A DNA stretch of 8,254 bases from Oscillospiraceae bacterium (GTDB lineage: Bacteria > Bacillota > Clostridia > Oscillospirales > Oscillospiraceae): assembly GCA_009786775.1 (NCBI GenBank), contig WQRL01000064.1, forward strand, positions 1 to 8,254, given 5' to 3'. The notes under the pieces are model-generated. The model had not been told where the DNA came from and did no database searches. It saw only the letters and a list, made by a program, of their open reading frames with translations. Position 1 is the stretch's first letter. Each line of letters opens with the position of its first letter. Below, piece by piece: positions 6,104 through 8,254 of this stretch. The translations under genes and the position numbers were made by a program.

Positions 6104-6212
6104 TGAGTGCGCTGCATGTTGACTTCTTTAGGAAATATTTGTGTTTGGCCCTTGTTCCTTCATAACTATTTTAGGTACGTTTTTTCGAGGGAAACTCAAA
6201 ACAAATCCAGAG
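6104..6212. other. intergenic stretch, nothing recognised
   Basis: Between the possible terminator and the plus-strand promoter I see no coding pattern, RNA gene or clear repeat. It is A/T-rich with scattered short T runs. Confidence 0.5.
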
Positions 6213-6241
6213 TTGACACAAAGTATATAAAAGTATATAAG
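6213..6241 (+). promoter_or_regulatory. strong plus-strand promoter with repeats inside
   Basis: TTGACA at 6213-6218, a 17-base spacer and TATAAG at 6236-6241. The spacer and -10 region hold two of the four AGTATATA repeats, so a protein bound to them would block the promoter. It points to the 23-codon ORF at 6289 and onward into the 3' end of the Fic gene as antisense. Confidence 0.6.
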
Positions 6242-6268
6242 CGAATCAAAAGTATATAGGAGTATATA
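6222..6268 (+). repeat. four direct AGTATATA repeats (operator or iteron-like)
   Basis: Identical 8-base units begin at 6222, 6232, 6251 and 6261, with start-to-start distances of 10, 19 and 10 bp. This is two pairs with about one helical turn within each pair and about two turns between pairs, so all units lie on one face of the DNA. The first pair is inside the promoter at 6213-6241, the second just downstream. This suits a cooperatively binding regulator such as a ribbon-helix-helix protein. No such gene is seen next to it. Confidence 0.75.
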
Positions 6269-6288
6269 TCAGGAAGGGGTCCATCGCC

Positions 6289-6360
6289 ATGGCCGAGGAC
6301 GAAGGGTTCTCGTCAGTATCAGATATCGGTGAGCGGATGGGAAAAGCAAAGAATTTTTGA
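6289..6360 (+). CDS. possible 23-residue leader peptide or remnant ORF
   Basis: ATG at 6289 lies ten bases behind AGGAAGGGG (6271-6279) and about 40 bases downstream of the expected transcription start, and opens MAEDEGFSSVSDIGERMGKA before stopping at TGA 6358-6360. After a run of five T (6354-6358) the neighbouring frame carries a charged helical stretch FLIHKKQELG and then a TAG. This could mean a frameshifted remnant of a longer gene. I do not recognise the family. Promoter and ribosome site argue that it is expressed; its shortness argues for decay or a regulatory leader. Confidence 0.3.
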   Translation: MAEDEGFSSVSDIGERMGKAKNF

Positions 6361-6419
6361 TACATAAGAAGCAGGAGCTGGGATAGCTTGAAAAACAGGG
6401 GGTGTGTAACATTTGCAGA

Positions 6420-7523
6420 CTATTTAAGCACTAACATGTACGATGTGCTCCGCCCGCCTTCGGGAGAGCGGAGTAAGATATTTTTTGTAATTAAATCCTC
6501 AATGTCACGCAAAGCGGTGTCATGTGAGCATTTGCAAATTTTTGCCCATTTCGAGGTGGTCAGCTTGCCCTCAAATCCTTCTATCAGAGCATTGATAATA
6601 AGAAGCTGCCGCGAGTTGGTTGTAACATTTCTGATTTTCTCAAACATGCCAGCTTTAAGTTTTGCTGCCTCAAGTTTATGGTCACTCGCCTCGACAGCAT
6701 GGCTTACGCAGCCCAGAAACCATGTTATCCAACGTGTTGTACTGCCGGAATAGCCAGAGGCCAGTTCAAGTTCCTTATAGTACGCATTTCGTTCCTTTAG
6801 CAACTGGGACGAGAGGCTGTAATATCTACTGGGGCTATCTTCCGCCCTTGCAAGAAGCATATCGGCAATTGCCCGCCCTATTCTGCCATTGCCATCGTCA
6901 AACGGATGGATGCACTCAAACCAAAGATGCGCAACTGCTGCTTTTACATAAAAATCAAGTTGCTGGTCATTTTCTAGCCAAAACAAAAACTCCTTCATCT
7001 CGCCAGGAACACGTTCAGGCGGTGGCGCAGCATAGTGTATTTTTTCTTTACCAATCGCTCCTGATAATACAGATATATCCTCTTTGCGGTAATCACCCAC
7101 AGTGATTTTGCGCAGCCCGCTAAAGCCTGTAGGGAATAATGCGGCATTCCATCCGAATATCCGCTCATCGGTGAGCGGAACAGTGTAGTTTTGCGTTGCG
7201 TCAAGAGCAATGTCTATTATGCCGTCAGCACTTTTGTCGTAAGGGATGTCAACGAGTCCTGCAATGTCAAGGCCAAGCCGTTTTGCTACCGACGACCTTA
7301 CACTTGACCTGTTGATATTTTCACCCTCTATTTCTGATGAAGTGACAACCTCATCGGACACAGAGCTTAACAACAGTTCCTCTTTCACTCCAAATCCAAG
7401 CGCATCAAGTTTCCCGTATAACTTTCCTGCCGCCTGGTGCAACCCGGTGATTTGATTTCTCAACTGGGCTTCCTCGAACTTAAAATTTGGCCAATCCGGC
7501 CTCTCATGAATATACTTTTTCAT
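6420..7523 (-). CDS. class II Fic family protein (DUF4172-Fic-winged helix)
   Basis: A 367-residue Fic enzyme, expected to transfer AMP from ATP to hydroxyl groups of target proteins. An N-terminal DUF4172-type region (YIHERPDWPNFKF at 4-16) is followed by the inhibitory helix motif S/TxxxE(G/N), seen as SSEIEG at 62-67. The inhibitory motif ahead of the Fic core makes it class II. The catalytic loop is HPFDDGNGRIGR at 206-217, with His206 the base and Asp210 the metal ligand position, all intact. Residues about 300-367 look like a winged helix (LTTSKWAKICKCSHDTALRDIEDL), so it may bind DNA and control itself. The start is ATG 7523, with GAGG at 7530-7533 six bases upstream; the in-frame GTG at 7526 lies closer to that site and is less likely. 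It stands alone between a HAD remnant and an intergenic region, with a four-box operator upstream. Confidence 0.93.
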   Translation of the reverse strand: MKKYIHERPDWPNFKFEEAQLRNQITGLHQAAGKLYGKLDALGFGVKEELLLSSVSDEVVTSSEIEGENINRSSVRSSVAKRLGLDIAGLVDIPYDKSADGIIDIALDATQNYTVPLTDERIFGWNAALFPTGFSGLRKITVGDYRKEDISVLSGAIGKEKIHYAAPPPERVPGEMKEFLFWLENDQQLDFYVKAAVAHLWFECIHPFDDGNGRIGRAIADMLLARAEDSPSRYYSLSSQLLKERNAYYKELELASGYSGSTTRWITWFLGCVSHAVEASDHKLEAAKLKAGMFEKIRNVTTNSRQLLIINALIEGFEGKLTTSKWAKICKCSHDTALRDIEDLITKNILLRSPEGGRSTSYMLVLK

Positions 7524-7541
7524 CACATACCTCGCATCATC

Positions 7542-7602
7542 TGCGTAGATTAACCGCTTATTCTACGCACAAACTGCGTAGAATAGATTTTTATTCTACG
7601 CA
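7542..7602. promoter_or_regulatory. tandem operator array upstream of the Fic gene
   Basis: Four 10-base boxes alternate in orientation: TGCGTAGATT (7542-7551), ATTCTACGCA (7560-7569), TGCGTAGAAT (7575-7584) and ATTCTACGCA (7593-7602). They form two units of TGCGTAGAWT-N8-ATTCTACGCA, each an inverted repeat, repeated with a 33-bp period (about three turns). The outermost box contains the -10 hexamer of the Fic promoter and the others cover the start and leader, so binding would repress. The Fic protein's own C-terminal winged helix is the obvious candidate binder, an inference from position. The boxes also permit strong hairpins in the transcript, an alternative reading. Confidence 0.8.
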
Positions 7603-7621
7603 ATTTTGAAACAAAAAGCAA
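7593..7621 (-). promoter_or_regulatory. promoter of the Fic gene
   Basis: On the minus strand TTGCTT (7621-7616), a 17-base spacer and TAGAAT (7598-7593). Transcription should start near 7586, leaving a leader of about 60 bases that contains three operator boxes. Confidence 0.6.
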
Positions 7622-7731
7622 GAGGGAGATATTTATATCCTTCCTAATTCAAAGGACTTCTTCAAAATACACCCAAGTTTTGATAATAGCATGTTTTACC
7701 CCTTTGCGGTTTTATTTGCGGGAATACTCAA
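7622..7731 (-). other. intergenic stretch with a doubtful 19-codon ORF
   Basis: Between the HAD scrap and the Fic promoter the only coding-like item is a minus-strand ORF of 19 residues (ATG 7692, stop 7633-7635) with GGGG five bases before the ATG. I do not recognise it and do not claim it as a gene. No clear terminator for mnmE is visible. Confidence 0.3.
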
Positions 7732-7809
7732 TTATGCTTTGCCCAATACTCCCTCCAGCCATTTCGCAACCCCATCATTGTCGTTTGAATCAATAACCGC
7801 GGTCGCCAT
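7732..7809 (-). pseudogene. C-terminal remnant of a HAD-superfamily (Cof-like) hydrolase
   Basis: A 25-codon reading frame includes VIDSNDNDGVAKWLEG, which matches the closing segment of Cof-type HAD-IIB phosphatases (typically ...DSND-DGVAKxLE... close to the C-terminus). The catalytic part, with the DxD motif and the lysine, is missing. In this frame a stop codon occurs 12 bases upstream of the ATG, inside the last codons of mnmE, so no longer gene is possible here. The scrap begins only 4 bases after the mnmE stop codon. It therefore looks like the tail of a gene joined to mnmE by deletion or by integration of another element. The ATG at 7809 has GGAAAG nearby, so a short peptide could still be made. 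Confidence 0.6.
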
Positions 7810-7813
7810 TGTG

Positions 7814-8254
7814 TTACTTTCCTACACAGAAGCGTTCGAAAATTCTTGTTACTACGTCCTCGCGCATTGTTTTGCCTGTCACTTCGCCAAGGGCAGAAAG
7901 TGCGGCCTCAATGTCTGTGACAACCGCATCAGGGGTTACTAAGGCTGCTATCGCATCAATGGCCAGAGCTACGCTGTCTTTTGCTTTAGAGATGGCATCT
8001 GCCTGGCGCTGGTTTGTAATAATTTCGCCTGAAGGGAATTTTTCCAAAAGAGGGAACATTTCCTTTATTTTTTCGTCTAACCTGTCAAGGCCTTCTCCCG
8101 TCTGGGCGGAAATGTTTATAAAATCAAGTTCAAGTCCGCTGAGCGATTTATCATCAAGGGCTGTGGGAAGGTCGGATTTATTTATAACTGCAAGTTTTGG
8201 AACATCTTCAGGAATTGAGTCTAGAGCCTCGTAGTCCTCCTTGCGCAGGGGTTC
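7814..8254 (-). CDS. mnmE: tRNA uridine-5-carboxymethylaminomethyl modification GTPase MnmE, C-terminal part
   Basis: The 146 visible residues are the C-terminal third of MnmE (TrmE), which with MnmG modifies the wobble uridine (U34) of certain tRNAs. The GTPase G4 motif NKSD and the G5-like SAQTGEG are present at about residues 25-28 and 49-55 of the fragment. Next comes the helical domain (NQRQADAISKAKDSVALAIDA, LGEVTGKTMREDVVTRIFERF), and the protein ends in FCVGK, where the invariant C-terminal motif FCIGK carries the catalytic cysteine. The 5' part lies beyond the right edge. In most bacteria mnmE is next to mnmG; here its downstream side instead shows a HAD scrap and accessory genes. 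The last codons of mnmE are a known island attachment site in other bacteria. Confidence 0.95.
   Translation of the reverse strand, partial: EPLRKEDYEALDSIPEDVPKLAVINKSDLPTALDDKSLSGLELDFINISAQTGEGLDRLDEKIKEMFPLLEKFPSGEIITNQRQADAISKAKDSVALAIDAIAALVTPDAVVTDIEAALSALGEVTGKTMREDVVTRIFERFCVGK

Noticed and set aside
6222..6268. Plasmid replication iterons
   Set aside because: No replication initiator gene or other origin features nearby; the units sit on a promoter, so a regulatory role is simpler.

Overview
The window looks like chromosomal DNA of a low-to-mid GC Gram-positive anaerobe, most likely a member of the Clostridia. Reasons: strong AGGAGG-type ribosome binding sites, canonical TTGACA/TATAAT promoters, a BlaI/M56 pair, a YtrA-type GntR regulator with its ABC ATPase, and a DUF3990/DUF3791 module of the kind common in gut Clostridia. 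This is inferred from gene content; no rRNA or marker phylogeny is available here.

Left part (1-3847): two divergent regulatory units. On the minus strand a YtrA-like GntR repressor is followed, 3 bases after its stop codon, by a BcrA/YtrB-type ABC ATPase that runs off the left edge. On the plus strand a BlaI/MecI-type repressor overlaps (ATGA) a 748-residue M56 (BlaR1-like) membrane metallopeptidase whose outer domain is not penicillin-binding. Between the two promoters lies an almost self-complementary inverted-repeat element of about 200-270 bp whose ends coincide with the two outward -35 boxes. Each repressor has a recognisable operator at its own promoter.

Middle part (3872-6054, minus strand): one promoter and a close-packed series of DUF3990 (ADP-ribosyltransferase-like fold), a 78-residue protein, DUF3791, a MazG-like pyrophosphohydrolase and a GNAT acetyltransferase. 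The first three are translationally coupled (1-base overlap, then a Shine-Dalgarno lying across the previous stop) and look like a toxin-antitoxin or effector-immunity cassette. This is the best candidate for an undescribed system in the window.

Intergenic 5985-6419: DUF3990 promoter, a possible terminator, and a plus-strand promoter carrying four AGTATATA repeats spaced 10/19/10 bp ahead of a 23-codon ORF of unknown meaning.

Right part (6420-8254, minus strand): a class II Fic AMP-transferase (DUF4172-Fic-winged helix) with a striking four-box operator over its promoter, then a C-terminal scrap of a HAD hydrolase directly behind the 3' end of mnmE (tRNA modification GTPase), a place where genomic islands are known to integrate. 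The area from mnmE leftward therefore reads as an accessory region holding two candidate nucleotidyl/ADP-ribosyl transferase toxins, next to a cell-envelope sensing locus.
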